Below are positions 33,320-41,502 of a DNA stretch of 64,000 nucleotides, piece after piece. This DNA is from JANYHH01 sp965249745 (GTDB taxonomy: Bacteria; Deinococcota; Deinococci; Deinococcales; JAAFIG01). Each line of letters begins with the position of its first letter. The first letter of the stretch is position 1. The stretch is from positions 2,418,001 through 2,482,000 of the forward strand of contig OZ252252.1 in the NCBI GenBank assembly GCA_965249745.1. The letters run 5' to 3'. The notes below the pieces were generated by a model. That model was not told where the DNA came from, ran no database searches, and saw nothing but the letters and a program-made list of their open reading frames with translations. The position numbers and the translations under genes were made by a program.

Positions 33320-34156
33320 GTGAGCGGCGGTCTATTCCAGAAATCCTTGAAAACCCGACCCAGGGTGGAACTCGTCTCCGAGTACGGCTTTCGCCCACTG
33401 GCGCATCTGGCGGTGTTGGCGCTGCTGCCGCTCCGCGTACCTCCCACGGCGCTGGTCGTGTTTCACTCGTGCCTGGGCGTGCTGGCGGGCATCCTGATCG
33501 CTCAAAGGGAGTGGCTGATCGCGGCGGTGCTGATTCAGGCGAAGACCATTCTGGACAATGCGGATGGTCAACTGGCGCGGGCTTCCGGAATGGTCACGGA
33601 AACCGGGCGGTATTTAGATACCGAGGGCGATTTCGTCGTCAACGCCGCATTGTTTGGGGGGTTGGGCGCGGCTACCGGACAGTGGGCGCTGTCAATCCTG
33701 GCGTTTGCGGTTTTCACGCTGTTGCTGAGCTTCGATTTCAACTGGGAGTACCTGTACCGCTCTGAGCGCGGAGAGGGGTTCCGCCCGTCGCCGGACACGG
33801 GCGCTGAGAACCAGACCGTCCTGCGCGGATTGGAGCGGTTTTACGAACTCGTCTTCAAACCCCAAGATCAGTGGATTCGAGATTTTTCCAAGGCTCGGTT
33901 CGAGGCGACCTATCGGCGTTTCCCAAACCCAGCGACTCGAGACGCGGCCCGGCTCGCGTACTACGAAGCGGACAGCCTGTTGATACTGGCGAACCTCGAG
34001 TTGAGCACGCAGTTGTTGCTGCTCGGCGTTTGTTTGGTGGTGGGCATCCCCGAGGCGTTCCTGTGGTTCGTGATCGCCTGCGGGGCAGTCGTCGTGGGAT
34101 TGCAACTGCGCCGCGAAGCCCTGGCGAGAACGGTGTTGGTGCAAGGCTCGAGTTGA
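33320..34156 (+). CDS. CDP-alcohol phosphatidyltransferase family protein
   Basis: 278 aa, membrane protein. The diagnostic signature D-x2-D-G-x2-A-R-x8-G-x3-D-x3-D is complete: DNADGQLARAS followed by TGRYLDTEGDF around residues 75-103. Hydrophobic segments flank it. It transfers a phosphoalcohol from a CDP donor to an acceptor such as inositol, glycerol or a sugar alcohol in the inner membrane. The acceptor cannot be told from sequence. It is 54 bp after topoisomerase IB with its own -10 box. Confidence 0.9.
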   Translation: MSGGLFQKSLKTRPRVELVSEYGFRPLAHLAVLALLPLRVPPTALVVFHSCLGVLAGILIAQREWLIAAVLIQAKTILDNADGQLARASGMVTETGRYLDTEGDFVVNAALFGGLGAATGQWALSILAFAVFTLLLSFDFNWEYLYRSERGEGFRPSPDTGAENQTVLRGLERFYELVFKPQDQWIRDFSKARFEATYRRFPNPATRDAARLAYYEADSLLILANLELSTQLLLLGVCLVVGIPEAFLWFVIACGAVVVGLQLRREALARTVLVQGSS

Positions 34157-34363
34157 AGATTCGTGCATGGGTCTCGGGGGATTCTTGGCTCGAGTGGCGA
34201 TTCGTGATAGCGAACACTCGAGTCAGCCGTATACGACATGACTGACGCGCGGGTCTCTGGAAATCTCATGCCGCATCTCGGGCGGGCGTTAAAATCTCGA
34301 GACCTAGCCACTTTGTAAGCGCCCCTGCCCAGCCAGACCGGTTTATCGGTCAAACTCTATGAT

Positions 34364-34786
34364 GTGGAGAAACGCTACCCCCTACCGGCCGTCGCGGCGC
34401 TGATCGCCAATCCGAAAAATCAACTCCTGATCGTTCGCACGCATAAATGGAGCGGGCTGTGGGGCATTCCGGGCGGCAAGGTGGAGTACGGCGAGGAAAT
34501 CCTGACCGCCCTGCGCCGCGAGATGCGCGAGGAGGTCGGGTTGGAGATTCACTCGGAGCGCTACGCGTTTTTATCTGAAATTATTGAAGACGAGAAGTTT
34601 CATAAACCGATGCATTTCATCAGTCTCGAGTACGTGGCGCGTTGCGACGACGATCACGTGGTCTTCAACGAAGAAATCGCGGAGTTCGCCTGGGTCACAC
34701 TGGAAGAGGCGTTTAGGTATCCGGTCAATAGCTACACGCTGAAACTTCTAGAGTGGTGCAGAACGGATGGGTTCCCCAATGGTTAA
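34364..34786 (+). CDS. Nudix hydrolase
   Basis: 140 aa. Complete Nudix box G-x5-E-x7-R-E-x2-E-E-x-G: GGKVEYGEEILTALRREMREEVGLEI. N-terminal AALIANPKNQLLIVRTHKWSGLWGIPGG. A GTG start is used; an ATG two bases earlier is out of frame. The gene overlaps the SDR gene that follows, so the two are coupled. In the neighbourhood of a GTP cyclohydrolase this could be a pterin- or nucleotide-diphosphate pyrophosphatase (dihydroneopterin triphosphate is a known Nudix substrate), but that is inference. Confidence 0.88.
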   Translation: MEKRYPLPAVAALIANPKNQLLIVRTHKWSGLWGIPGGKVEYGEEILTALRREMREEVGLEIHSERYAFLSEIIEDEKFHKPMHFISLEYVARCDDDHVVFNEEIAEFAWVTLEEAFRYPVNSYTLKLLEWCRTDGFPNG

Positions 34787-35492
34787 ATCCGCGCTCGTGA
34801 CGGGAGCCGCCAAGGGGATCGGGCGCACGATCGCTTTGAAACTGGCGACGGAGGGCTTCGATATAGCGATTCATTACCGCTCCTCCAAAGACGAAGCCGA
34901 AGCGGTGCGGCTCGAGGTCGAGGGGTTAGGACGGCGGGCGGTGACGCTGAAAGCTGACCTGACTGATGCGGCTCAGGCGCAAGGCTTGGTCTCGAGCGCC
35001 GCCGAAGCCCTGGGCGGTCTCAGGGCGCTCGTCAACAACGTTGGGAATTATGTGCGAAAACCCTTGGCAGACCTAACGCTCTCAGATTGGCACGAGATGT
35101 TGGACTCCAATCTGAACGCCGCGTTTTACACCTGTCACGCTGCCCTGCCAATCATGCGTGGGCAACACGATGGGCGAATCGTCAACATCGGTCTGGCAGG
35201 GGCGCAGAACCTGGTCGCCCGACCGCAGATTCTGCCGTACACGATTGCCAAAACCGGGATCATTCTGCTCACCAAAGCCATCGCGCAGAGCGAAGCCCCG
35301 AACGGCATCACCGCCAACGTTGTCTCGCCGGGCGTGATCGAAAACAGCCTGTCCAAACCGGTGCATCTCATCCCGGAGGGTCGCCTCGGAACCCTCGACG
35401 AGTTGGCGGCGGGCGTCTGGCACTTTATCAACCCCGATCACGGCTATCAGACCGGGCAGATTCTCGAGGTGGCGGGGGGATTCAACCTCTGA
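34779..35492 (+). CDS. Short-chain dehydrogenase/reductase
   Basis: 237 aa from the ATG at 34779 (GGATGGG upstream); the in-frame ATG at 34767 is possible. Rossmann motif LVTGAAKGIGRTIALKLA, NNVG (N-x-x-G strand), YTIAK active-site Tyr-x3-Lys and VSPGVI. The usual catalytic Ser position reads GRIVNIGLAGAQ, with Gly where Ser is normal. Coupled to the Nudix gene and upstream of folE2, so a pteridine reductase-like role is imaginable, but a general FabG-like carbonyl reductase is as likely. Confidence 0.8.
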   Translation: MVKSALVTGAAKGIGRTIALKLATEGFDIAIHYRSSKDEAEAVRLEVEGLGRRAVTLKADLTDAAQAQGLVSSAAEALGGLRALVNNVGNYVRKPLADLTLSDWHEMLDSNLNAAFYTCHAALPIMRGQHDGRIVNIGLAGAQNLVARPQILPYTIAKTGIILLTKAIAQSEAPNGITANVVSPGVIENSLSKPVHLIPEGRLGTLDELAAGVWHFINPDHGYQTGQILEVAGGFNL

Positions 35493-35839
35493 ATCTTTTC
35501 CCGGTCCATTCCTCGCAGCTCGTTGTGCGCTCCGGCCCTCGAGGTTGGGAAAACGTTTCGGCGAGCGGCCGATTTTCGGCGTCATGCAGTCTGAAATGTG
35601 CTCTGGTGAAGCTGATCGGGCGCTCATGCTCGAGCTGAGTTGGCCAGACTGCCGCAGGTTTTCTACCTCCTGGCGTACAGGAGATGTGAATTCTGTACTA
35701 CGCGAAACCTGTGGGGTCTGCCCCTGTGAAGTAAGCTAACGGGCTGCAAGATGAGTTCAAGCGCCAAATTGCGCTCATCGCTCTCTCGCCCGTCCAGACT
35801 TCACGAGGTTGCTGGTCGGTGGAACCCAGGAGGTTCGTC
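35493..35839. other. 347 bp intergenic region before folE2
   Basis: No convincing gene. It contains a G/C-symmetric GGGGTCTGCCCC near 35713, and TTCATG-type starts in poor context. No known riboswitch fold (THF, preQ1) was recognised. A regulatory leader or Zur-type site for folE2 may lie here, but I see no clear match. Confidence 0.4.
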
Positions 35840-36874
35840 ATGAATTCAACGCTGCAAATCCTCGCACCACAACTGCAGGCCGTTACCACCCCGAAATTGA
35901 ACACCTTCAAGAAAGCCTATCTGTTCCCGAACACCAGTGGCGCGAAGCCCGTCATCGCTCGAGGTTACGACGCCGATTTCAAACCCGACGAGGCGTACCG
36001 AAACTCCTTGCCCGACATGACCGAAACGGTCGGTGCGGTCGAAGGTGCCAACGTCGCCATTCAGCAAGTCGGCATCAGCGGCTTCAGACTGCCGTTGCGC
36101 TTCGTGACGAAGAGCGGCGAAACGCTGACTCTGGAAGCCAAGGTCACGGGCACGGTCTCACTGGAAGCCGATAAAAAAGGTATCAACATGAGCCGGATCG
36201 TTCGCACGTTCTACACTTACAAGGACGAGGCGTTCACCCCGGAAACCCTGGCGATTATCCTGCGCGATTACATGGACAAGATCGGCGGCTTCCAGGCGCG
36301 ACTGCGCGTCAACTTCAGCTTCCCGCAACTCGTGCCGTCGTTGCGGAGCGGGTTGGAAGGCTACCAGTTCTACAACGCCACCTATGAGGGTACGGTGGAC
36401 CGCAACGGCCGGATTCGCCGCTTCGTGGAGATGGACTTCGTGTACTCGAGTGCCTGCCCGTGTAGCGCCGAGTTAGCCGAGCACGCCCGCGATCTGCGCG
36501 ATGCCTATGCCATCCCGCACAGCCAGCGCAGCAAGGCGCGGGTCAAGCTGGAAATCATGGACGGCGCGACGATGCCGCTGGAGGATCTGATCCAGCATTG
36601 CCGCGACGCTCTGAAGACTGAAACCCAAGTCATGGTCAAACGCGAGGACGAACAAGCCTTCGCCGAGATGAACGGCGCGTACGTCAAATTCGTGGAGGAC
36701 GCCGCGCGCTTGGTTTTCGAGCAACTGGACGCCGACAGCCGCATCCGTGACTTTCAGGTCGCGTGTAGCCACCTCGAGAGCTTGCACTCGCACGATGCGG
36801 TATCGGTGATCAGCAAAGGCGTCCCTGGGGGCTTCCAGGCGGACTTCACCGATTTCGGTCAACTCGTTTGCTAA
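35840..36874 (+). CDS. folE2: GTP cyclohydrolase FolE2 (GCYH-IB)
   Basis: 344 aa from the ATG at 35840, which follows AGGAGG. Family-specific motifs: SSACPCSAELAEHARD (metal Cys within CPCS), GRIRRFVEMDF, and SHLESLHSHDAV (Glu/His ligands) near the C terminus. It converts GTP to 7,8-dihydroneopterin triphosphate for folate or queuosine synthesis, and unlike FolE can work with Mn rather than Zn. It stands as a single gene closed by a terminator. A preceding Nudix hydrolase could act on its product. Confidence 0.93.
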   Translation: MNSTLQILAPQLQAVTTPKLNTFKKAYLFPNTSGAKPVIARGYDADFKPDEAYRNSLPDMTETVGAVEGANVAIQQVGISGFRLPLRFVTKSGETLTLEAKVTGTVSLEADKKGINMSRIVRTFYTYKDEAFTPETLAIILRDYMDKIGGFQARLRVNFSFPQLVPSLRSGLEGYQFYNATYEGTVDRNGRIRRFVEMDFVYSSACPCSAELAEHARDLRDAYAIPHSQRSKARVKLEIMDGATMPLEDLIQHCRDALKTETQVMVKREDEQAFAEMNGAYVKFVEDAARLVFEQLDADSRIRDFQVACSHLESLHSHDAVSVISKGVPGGFQADFTDFGQLVC

Positions 36875-36890
36875 TTCGGCTCCAGATGGC

Positions 36891-36921
36891 AAGGGGGCGT
36901 GCAGCTTACACGCCCCCTTTT
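36891..36921 (+). terminator. Intrinsic terminator after folE2
   Basis: AAGGGGGCGTG (36891-36901) pairs with CACGCCCCCTT (36909-36919), a 7-nt loop, and the run CCCCCTTTT closes it. Confidence 0.9.
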
Positions 36922-37159
36922 CACATAACCCCCCACAACCCCCGAGTTCGCCTTTTCGCTGACCAGATTGCTCACGCCCGCATCCCAAACAATGGTTCTC
37001 GAGCGATGTGCTGTGGGACGGTACAGGTGACGGCGCGTTGGCCGAGGGCTGCGCCGCTACGAAACCCGTGGCGGGCGCGATTCTCAAGCCGCTTTTCCCA
37101 GCGCTGAATGGACTAACACTGCCTCGAGGCGGTTCATTACTTCCCTAGACGGCGCGTCG

Positions 37160-38230
37160 TCACTTGTCGGGCGGGTCTTGCGTCACAGCGTCCAGCACTG
37201 ATTCGTTCTCGATCACGTTCGCGGGCAGGTTGCCGTCGCGCACGAAGGCTTCGATGCTGCTGGCGGCTTTCTGCCATTTCCAGTCGAGTGACACGTACTT
37301 ACCGCTGTTCAGGATGACGGTCCGATACCGTGCGCCGAGCGCCGTCTCGAGACGCTTTCTGAGTTGGCGTTGCGCGAAGATCGGGTTGATCGTGTCGTAG
37401 CGGGCGATCACGTGCAGAACGTTGAACTTGGCTCGCTCGAGGCTGGTGTAGGCGGCGTCCAGCCAACCTAGTTTGGTAAAGTTCACGTCGTCAATCACGC
37501 CTCGGTACTCGAATGGATCTTTCTTGACGGCGTATTTTTTGAGTATCTCTGCCGCCAGTTTCGTTTGAATGAAGCCGCTCGGGAAATTGGCGATCCAGAA
37601 GGTTTTGGCATCCTCACCGCCCTTGAAGGCAGCGCCGTACGCCCAGTTTCCAATCGTTTGCACCATCCAGAGTTGCTGGTCGCTCCAGTCCCTCGGGGCG
37701 TAAGGGGCGATCAGGACCAATCCGCCGATCATGTCAGGGGTATCCTGCGCGATTTTCAAGGCGATCAACGCGCCCATGCCTTGCCCGATCAGCACCGGTT
37801 TCTGACTCGAGCCGCGAGCCAGGCTTTCCAGCGCGACCCTCGAGTCGGTGATGTACTCGTCTAGGTTCGCCTGGGTGGTGGGCGCAGCACCCAGACCGCC
37901 CCGGTACGAGAGCGCGTAGGCGTCCACACTTTTCCATTGGCTGAGGAACTTCTCGAAATCCCAGGCGGCCGTCCCGAGGTCCGGGAGCAGCAGCGCCGGT
38001 TTTTTACCGAGCGCAACTCTGTGATACAGCGCCGCCTCGCCGACTCGAGCCACAGGCAGAGCAGTGATGGGTTGAATGTCTATCTCTTGGTACACGCGGG
38101 ACAGGCGCTTGTCCAGGATGTTCGGTTCCGCCACGGGCGGTTGCAGGATCGTCAGTTGCAACAATACGTACGACACCGCGAAGCCGAGCAGCAGCACGAA
38201 TCCGACTCCGAACCAAATCCAGCGTTTCAC
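37160..38230 (-). CDS. Membrane-anchored alpha/beta-hydrolase fold protein with degenerate active site
   Basis: 356 aa from a GTG behind TAGACT (spacing 7). One N-terminal membrane anchor (about 4-27). The alpha/beta-hydrolase pattern is clear: PALLLPDLGTAAWDFEKFL, DAYALSYRGGLGA, then PVLIGQGMGALIALKIA. The nucleophile elbow G-x-S-x-G reads GQGMG (149-153), so Ser is replaced by Gly151. The C-terminal HVIARYDTINP keeps a candidate Asp, but where the catalytic His is expected the sequence reads LNSGKYVSLDW. It is probably a non-catalytic member or uses another chemistry. Divergent from the small barrel protein at 38307. Confidence 0.75.
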   Translation of the reverse strand: MKRWIWFGVGFVLLLGFAVSYVLLQLTILQPPVAEPNILDKRLSRVYQEIDIQPITALPVARVGEAALYHRVALGKKPALLLPDLGTAAWDFEKFLSQWKSVDAYALSYRGGLGAAPTTQANLDEYITDSRVALESLARGSSQKPVLIGQGMGALIALKIAQDTPDMIGGLVLIAPYAPRDWSDQQLWMVQTIGNWAYGAAFKGGEDAKTFWIANFPSGFIQTKLAAEILKKYAVKKDPFEYRGVIDDVNFTKLGWLDAAYTSLERAKFNVLHVIARYDTINPIFAQRQLRKRLETALGARYRTVILNSGKYVSLDWKWQKAASSIEAFVRDGNLPANVIENESVLDAVTQDPPDK

Positions 38231-38237
38231 GCCGCTC

Positions 38238-38243
38238 AGTCTA
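38238..38243 (-). promoter_or_regulatory. -10 box of a leaderless promoter (hydrolase-fold protein)
   Basis: TAGACT on the minus strand, 7 nt before the GTG at 38230. Confidence 0.55.
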
Positions 38244-38293
38244 GCAACGCCCCCGAGGACGGTTGACTCCGCTCAGCCCTCATCTCGAGGTTT

Positions 38294-38299
38294 TAGACT
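38294..38299 (+). promoter_or_regulatory. -10 box of a leaderless promoter (small barrel protein)
   Basis: TAGACT, 7 nt before the ATG at 38307; the same hexamer and spacing as the divergent gene. Confidence 0.55.
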
Positions 38300-38306
38300 G
38301 ACGCCC

Positions 38307-38750
38307 ATGTCTCGCGTGTTGGTCGTCGTATTCGCGGTCTTGTGTTTCTGTCTCCCCGGTGTTGCCGGGGCGCAACGCTTCAGTCTCGGGGCGCGGGTGG
38401 AGTTGATCCTAAACTTCGCGCAAGTCTCGAGCTTCGCGCCGCAGCTCAGCGGTGAAGCCAGGGGGCTGGTCGGGGCCTTCGGGGTGCGCGGCAGTCTGGG
38501 CTTCTCGGATGGTGTTGAGATTTCACTGGACGGCGTGTACCGCTTCGATGGGTTGAACCAGGGTTTGCTGTACCTGGCGGGTGGATTGGGCTTTTCGCGC
38601 ACGGCCGAACTGCGTGGCGTAGTCGGCTACGAATGGGACATCGGTTCCAACTTGCGCGTCTGCGCCGAGGGCGTGGCCCGATTCCCGTTTCTCGGTGAGC
38701 CGCGCCTGGGCTTAAGTGTTGGACTGGTGTACCTGCTGCCGAAGGGTTGA
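38307..38750 (+). CDS. Small secreted, probable outer-membrane beta-barrel protein
   Basis: 147 aa. Signal peptide MSRVLVVVFAVLCFCLPGVAGA cut before QRFSLG. The rest alternates polar and hydrophobic residues with Gly turns (VFGVRGSLGFSDGVEISLDG, GGLGFSRTAELRGVVGY), ending in LSVGLVYLLPKG, i.e. about eight short amphipathic beta strands. This fits a small OmpA/OmpW-like barrel; no family is certain. The start is fixed by the TAGACT box 7 nt upstream. Confidence 0.65.
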   Translation: MSRVLVVVFAVLCFCLPGVAGAQRFSLGARVELILNFAQVSSFAPQLSGEARGLVGAFGVRGSLGFSDGVEISLDGVYRFDGLNQGLLYLAGGLGFSRTAELRGVVGYEWDIGSNLRVCAEGVARFPFLGEPRLGLSVGLVYLLPKG

Positions 38751-38920
38751 GTCTCTTGTGGGAAGATTGCCTCGCCGGGACGCGCTCGAGTCGAGAACAA
38801 CGGTTGGCTGGGGTGATCTGGCACTCGAGGCTGCCGACTGCGAATCTTGCACTGGGTTCTAAACCCGTGCCAGACGCCAAAAGATCACATTTCAACGGTT
38901 GGAGGCGCGCATCATGAACT

Positions 38921-39247
38921 ATGGCGCGTCCCTCCACGACGGTTCTCTGTCAAGTCTCGGTTCATCTCGAGCTGGTCACACCCTTCGACCCGGAACGCTT
39001 GGAACGACAGCATTCAGGTTTGGCGAATCTGCTGGCGGAGTTGCTAGTCGGGTCGCCGCAATTGCAACGCGATGCCTCGGAGTTATGGCACTTCGCGGGG
39101 CTGACCTCGCTTCAAGCAGACCTGCCACGCTTACGGCGGCACCCACCATTGCTAGCGCGACTGGCTGTGGCACTGGACGCGGGCTTCACCGCGCTCGAGT
39201 TCGATATCGTGGGACGGCGCGTGCTGAGCGTGCGAAATTTGGATTGA
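38921..39247 (+). CDS. Hypothetical protein
   Basis: 108 aa, unrecognised. It is Leu-rich (GLANLLAELLVGSPQLQ, LLARLAVALDAGFTALEFDIVG) and ends in RRVLSVRNLD, with good third-position GC and Deinococcus-like codon choice. A second frame starting at 38899/38914 overlaps it and has the better-placed GGAGG, but its protein is Ala/Arg/Ser-rich low complexity. I prefer the 38921 frame on codon grounds. Confidence 0.5.
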   Translation: MARPSTTVLCQVSVHLELVTPFDPERLERQHSGLANLLAELLVGSPQLQRDASELWHFAGLTSLQADLPRLRRHPPLLARLAVALDAGFTALEFDIVGRRVLSVRNLD

Positions 39248-39333
39248 AGAGGTGACTGGCGGGCGGTCAGCCCGGTCTGGTCGTGCCTACAACCGCTGAA
39301 GCACGGCTGGGCGGGGTAACTCGAGGTGACGGG

Positions 39334-39362
39334 TTGACATTCGGAGCGCCTAGAATTACACT
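39334..39362 (+). promoter_or_regulatory. Sigma-70-type promoter of the marR gene
   Basis: TTGACA (39334-39339), 17 bp, TACACT (39357-39362); the ATG follows at 39381 behind AGAAGG. Confidence 0.65.
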
Positions 39363-39380
39363 CAACCCTGAGAAGGTTTG

Positions 39381-39860
39381 ATGCTTAAGAGTAAATCCGA
39401 GACTATCCAATTCAAACCCGGTTCCGGGATCAGGGAATTCGCGCGCCGCCTGATGCGCGGCGGATTGAACCTGATTTCCACGGAGATGCAGAGCTTGGAG
39501 TTGACCTACGCCCAGATTGGGACGCTGATGGCGTTACAGCGGCGCGGCGCGATGACAGTTTCTAACGTGGCTGAGAACACTAATCTTTCGTTGGCGGCGG
39601 GCAGTCATCTGGTGAATCGTCTCGTGCAGCGCGGACTGCTGGAGCGCCGCGAGGACCCGGATGATCGCCGCCAGAAATTGGTGACGCTCTCCGATGATGG
39701 CAAGGCCTTTTTAGAGCGATTCAGCAACGCCCAAGAAACCATACTTCGCGGCATGTTTCAGGCGGTCCCACCCGAAAAGTTAGAACGGCTCGAGGCAACC
39801 ATGCTCGAGGTGTTGAGCTATCAAGACGAAGCGATGAAGGGAGAATTGGTTCTGAAATAG
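39381..39860 (+). CDS. MarR-family transcriptional regulator
   Basis: 159 aa from the ATG at 39381, chosen over the TTG three bases earlier. A winged helix is visible: LTYAQIGTLMALQRRGAMTVSNVAE, NLSLAAGSHLVNRLVQRGLLER (recognition helix), and the wing EDPDDRRQKLVTLSDDGKAFL with the conserved D-x-R. It regulates small-molecule or stress responses as a dimer. A matching dyad lies between it and the copper oxidase, so that gene is the likely target. Confidence 0.9.
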   Translation: MLKSKSETIQFKPGSGIREFARRLMRGGLNLISTEMQSLELTYAQIGTLMALQRRGAMTVSNVAENTNLSLAAGSHLVNRLVQRGLLERREDPDDRRQKLVTLSDDGKAFLERFSNAQETILRGMFQAVPPEKLERLEATMLEVLSYQDEAMKGELVLK

Positions 39861-39892
39861 ACACGGTTTTTTGCGGCCCTATACTTCCAAGA

Positions 39893-39922
39893 TTGAGACT
39901 ATCAATAGTGAACAATTATCAT
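39893..39922 (+). promoter_or_regulatory. Promoter of the multicopper oxidase gene
   Basis: TTGAGA (39893-39898), 18 bp, TATCAT (39917-39922). The -10 forms the centre of the operator, so bound MarR would block polymerase. Confidence 0.55.
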
Positions 39923-39930
39923 ATTGTTCA
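39909..39930. promoter_or_regulatory. Perfect dyad, probable MarR operator
   Basis: TGAACAAT (39909-39916), TATCAT spacer, ATTGTTCA (39923-39930): an exact 8-bp inverted repeat of 22 bp total, in an AT-rich island between the marR stop and the oxidase start. Confidence 0.75.
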
Positions 39931-39949
39931 GAGTATCTAGAGGAGTCCC

Positions 39950-41497
39950 ATGAAAGAACTGCCACAGGCAACGAAACCAGCAGAAAAACGTTTGGAATCA
40001 GCGAGTAAACTGTCACGCAGAAGACTGCTTGGGCTACTGGGATTGGGTGGTGGCGCGACCCTGATGGGTGGGGCAGGTCTGGCGTTCCTGGGATTGCCAT
40101 CCGTGCCCGCCGGTGAATCCGATCAGCCGCTCTGCGAACCGTACAACCTGCCAGTCCGTCGCCCCGAACCCGATCTGGTCGAAGCCACTTTGATCGCCGC
40201 GCCTGCCCCGGTGCGCGTGGCGGGATTGAACCTGCGGACGCTCACCTACAACGGCAGCCTGCCCGGCCCGACGCTGCGCGTCCGCGAGGGCGACCGGGTG
40301 CGACTGCGCTTCGAGAATCGCTTGGCGGCGGCAACGATGAATCACGCGCCAGCCTCACAGATGGACATGCCCCACGCGCCGCGAGCCACGAATCTGCACA
40401 CCCACGGTTTGCACATCTCGCCGCATGTGGACGATCCCTTCACACTTGTGGAACCGGGCGAATCCCGATGGCACGAGTTCACCGTCCCGCAAGGCTCGGC
40501 GGGTACCTACTGGTATCACCCGCACCCGCACGGTCACGTGGCCGGGCAGCAGTTCGCTGGACTCTACGGCGCGATCGTCGTCGAGGGACCGCTCGAGCGG
40601 GAGGCGGCGCTGGCGAGCGCCGAATCGCACCTGCTGGTGCTGTCGGATCTCGAGGTCAGCCTGGGTCAGATCGCGGGGCACAGTCTTTTCGATTTACTCG
40701 GGAAACAGGGAAATTTGCTATTGGTGAACGGGCAGCACCGACCCAGATTGCAGGCACAGACATCCACGTTGCGATTGCGGCTGCTGAACGCCAGCGTGGC
40801 CCGCCCGTTCTGGCTGAAGCTGGAAGATCATCAGATGCACCTGATCGCCACGGACGGCGGTTTCCTGGAACGCCCGGTGGCGTTTGAGCGGCTGCTCCTG
40901 GCCCCAGGCGAACGGGCCGAGGTGCTGGTGCAACTCGAGGGGAAGGGTCCGTATCGGCTGTTGCGCCTGCCATACGACCGGGGCGGCTTTCTCAGCGACC
41001 TGCGCGGGGGTGCGGGAACGGAGGAGACGCTGCTGACCGTCGTGCCCCCAGTTTTGGGTCGGCGGAGTGCGCTACCCCGACAGCTCGTGTCCCTCGAGCG
41101 ACTTCAGACGACTGCCACGACCCGGAAACGCACGATTGAGTTTGGCATGGATTTTCCACTGGTCTTTTCCTTGAACGATCACCTGTTTGACATGGGACGC
41201 GTGGACGTGCAAACCGAGCTGGGAAGCGTCGAAATCTGGGAGATTGGCAACCCGACCAACTTGGATCACCCGTTCCACCTGCACACCTATCCCTTCCAGA
41301 TCTTAGAGCGGCAAACCGGCGGCGTTTGGCGCACGGAACCGGTGCTGGCCTGGAAGGATGTGGTCAACCTGCGCGGTCACGAGCGGGTCAGAATCGCGGT
41401 CCGGTTCAGCGATTTCGCTGGGCGAACCGTCTATCACTGTCACGTCGCCGAGCACGAGGATCGCGGCATGATGGGCGTGCTCGAGGTGAGGGGCTGA
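39950..41497 (+). CDS. Tat-exported multicopper oxidase
   Basis: 515 aa. Twin-arginine signal SRRRLLGLLGLGGGATL near residue 22. Four copper motifs: NLHTHGLH (149-156), WYHPHPHGH (188-196), NLDHPFHLHTYPF near 440, and YHCHVAEHEDRGMMG near 495 (type 1 Cys with axial Met). This is the CueO/SpoIIID-free bacterial laccase-like, three-cupredoxin form. Expected role: oxidation of Cu(I), phenols or other metals outside the membrane. AGGAG-type site (TAGAGGAG) before the ATG. Control by the adjacent MarR is inferred from the dyad. It ends 5 bp before the convergent permease gene. Confidence 0.93.
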   Translation: MKELPQATKPAEKRLESASKLSRRRLLGLLGLGGGATLMGGAGLAFLGLPSVPAGESDQPLCEPYNLPVRRPEPDLVEATLIAAPAPVRVAGLNLRTLTYNGSLPGPTLRVREGDRVRLRFENRLAAATMNHAPASQMDMPHAPRATNLHTHGLHISPHVDDPFTLVEPGESRWHEFTVPQGSAGTYWYHPHPHGHVAGQQFAGLYGAIVVEGPLEREAALASAESHLLVLSDLEVSLGQIAGHSLFDLLGKQGNLLLVNGQHRPRLQAQTSTLRLRLLNASVARPFWLKLEDHQMHLIATDGGFLERPVAFERLLLAPGERAEVLVQLEGKGPYRLLRLPYDRGGFLSDLRGGAGTEETLLTVVPPVLGRRSALPRQLVSLERLQTTATTRKRTIEFGMDFPLVFSLNDHLFDMGRVDVQTELGSVEIWEIGNPTNLDHPFHLHTYPFQILERQTGGVWRTEPVLAWKDVVNLRGHERVRIAVRFSDFAGRTVYHCHVAEHEDRGMMGVLEVRG

Positions 41498-41502
41498 AAC
41501 GG

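Noticed and set aside
35700..35760. Possible riboswitch (preQ1/THF) before folE2
   Set aside because: Only short G/C symmetric pieces are visible; no consensus core could be matched by eye.
38899..39255. A 118-aa frame with a good GGAGG site overlapping the 38921 gene
   Set aside because: Low-complexity Ala/Arg/Ser protein; codon and third-position pattern favour the 38921 frame. Not fully excluded.
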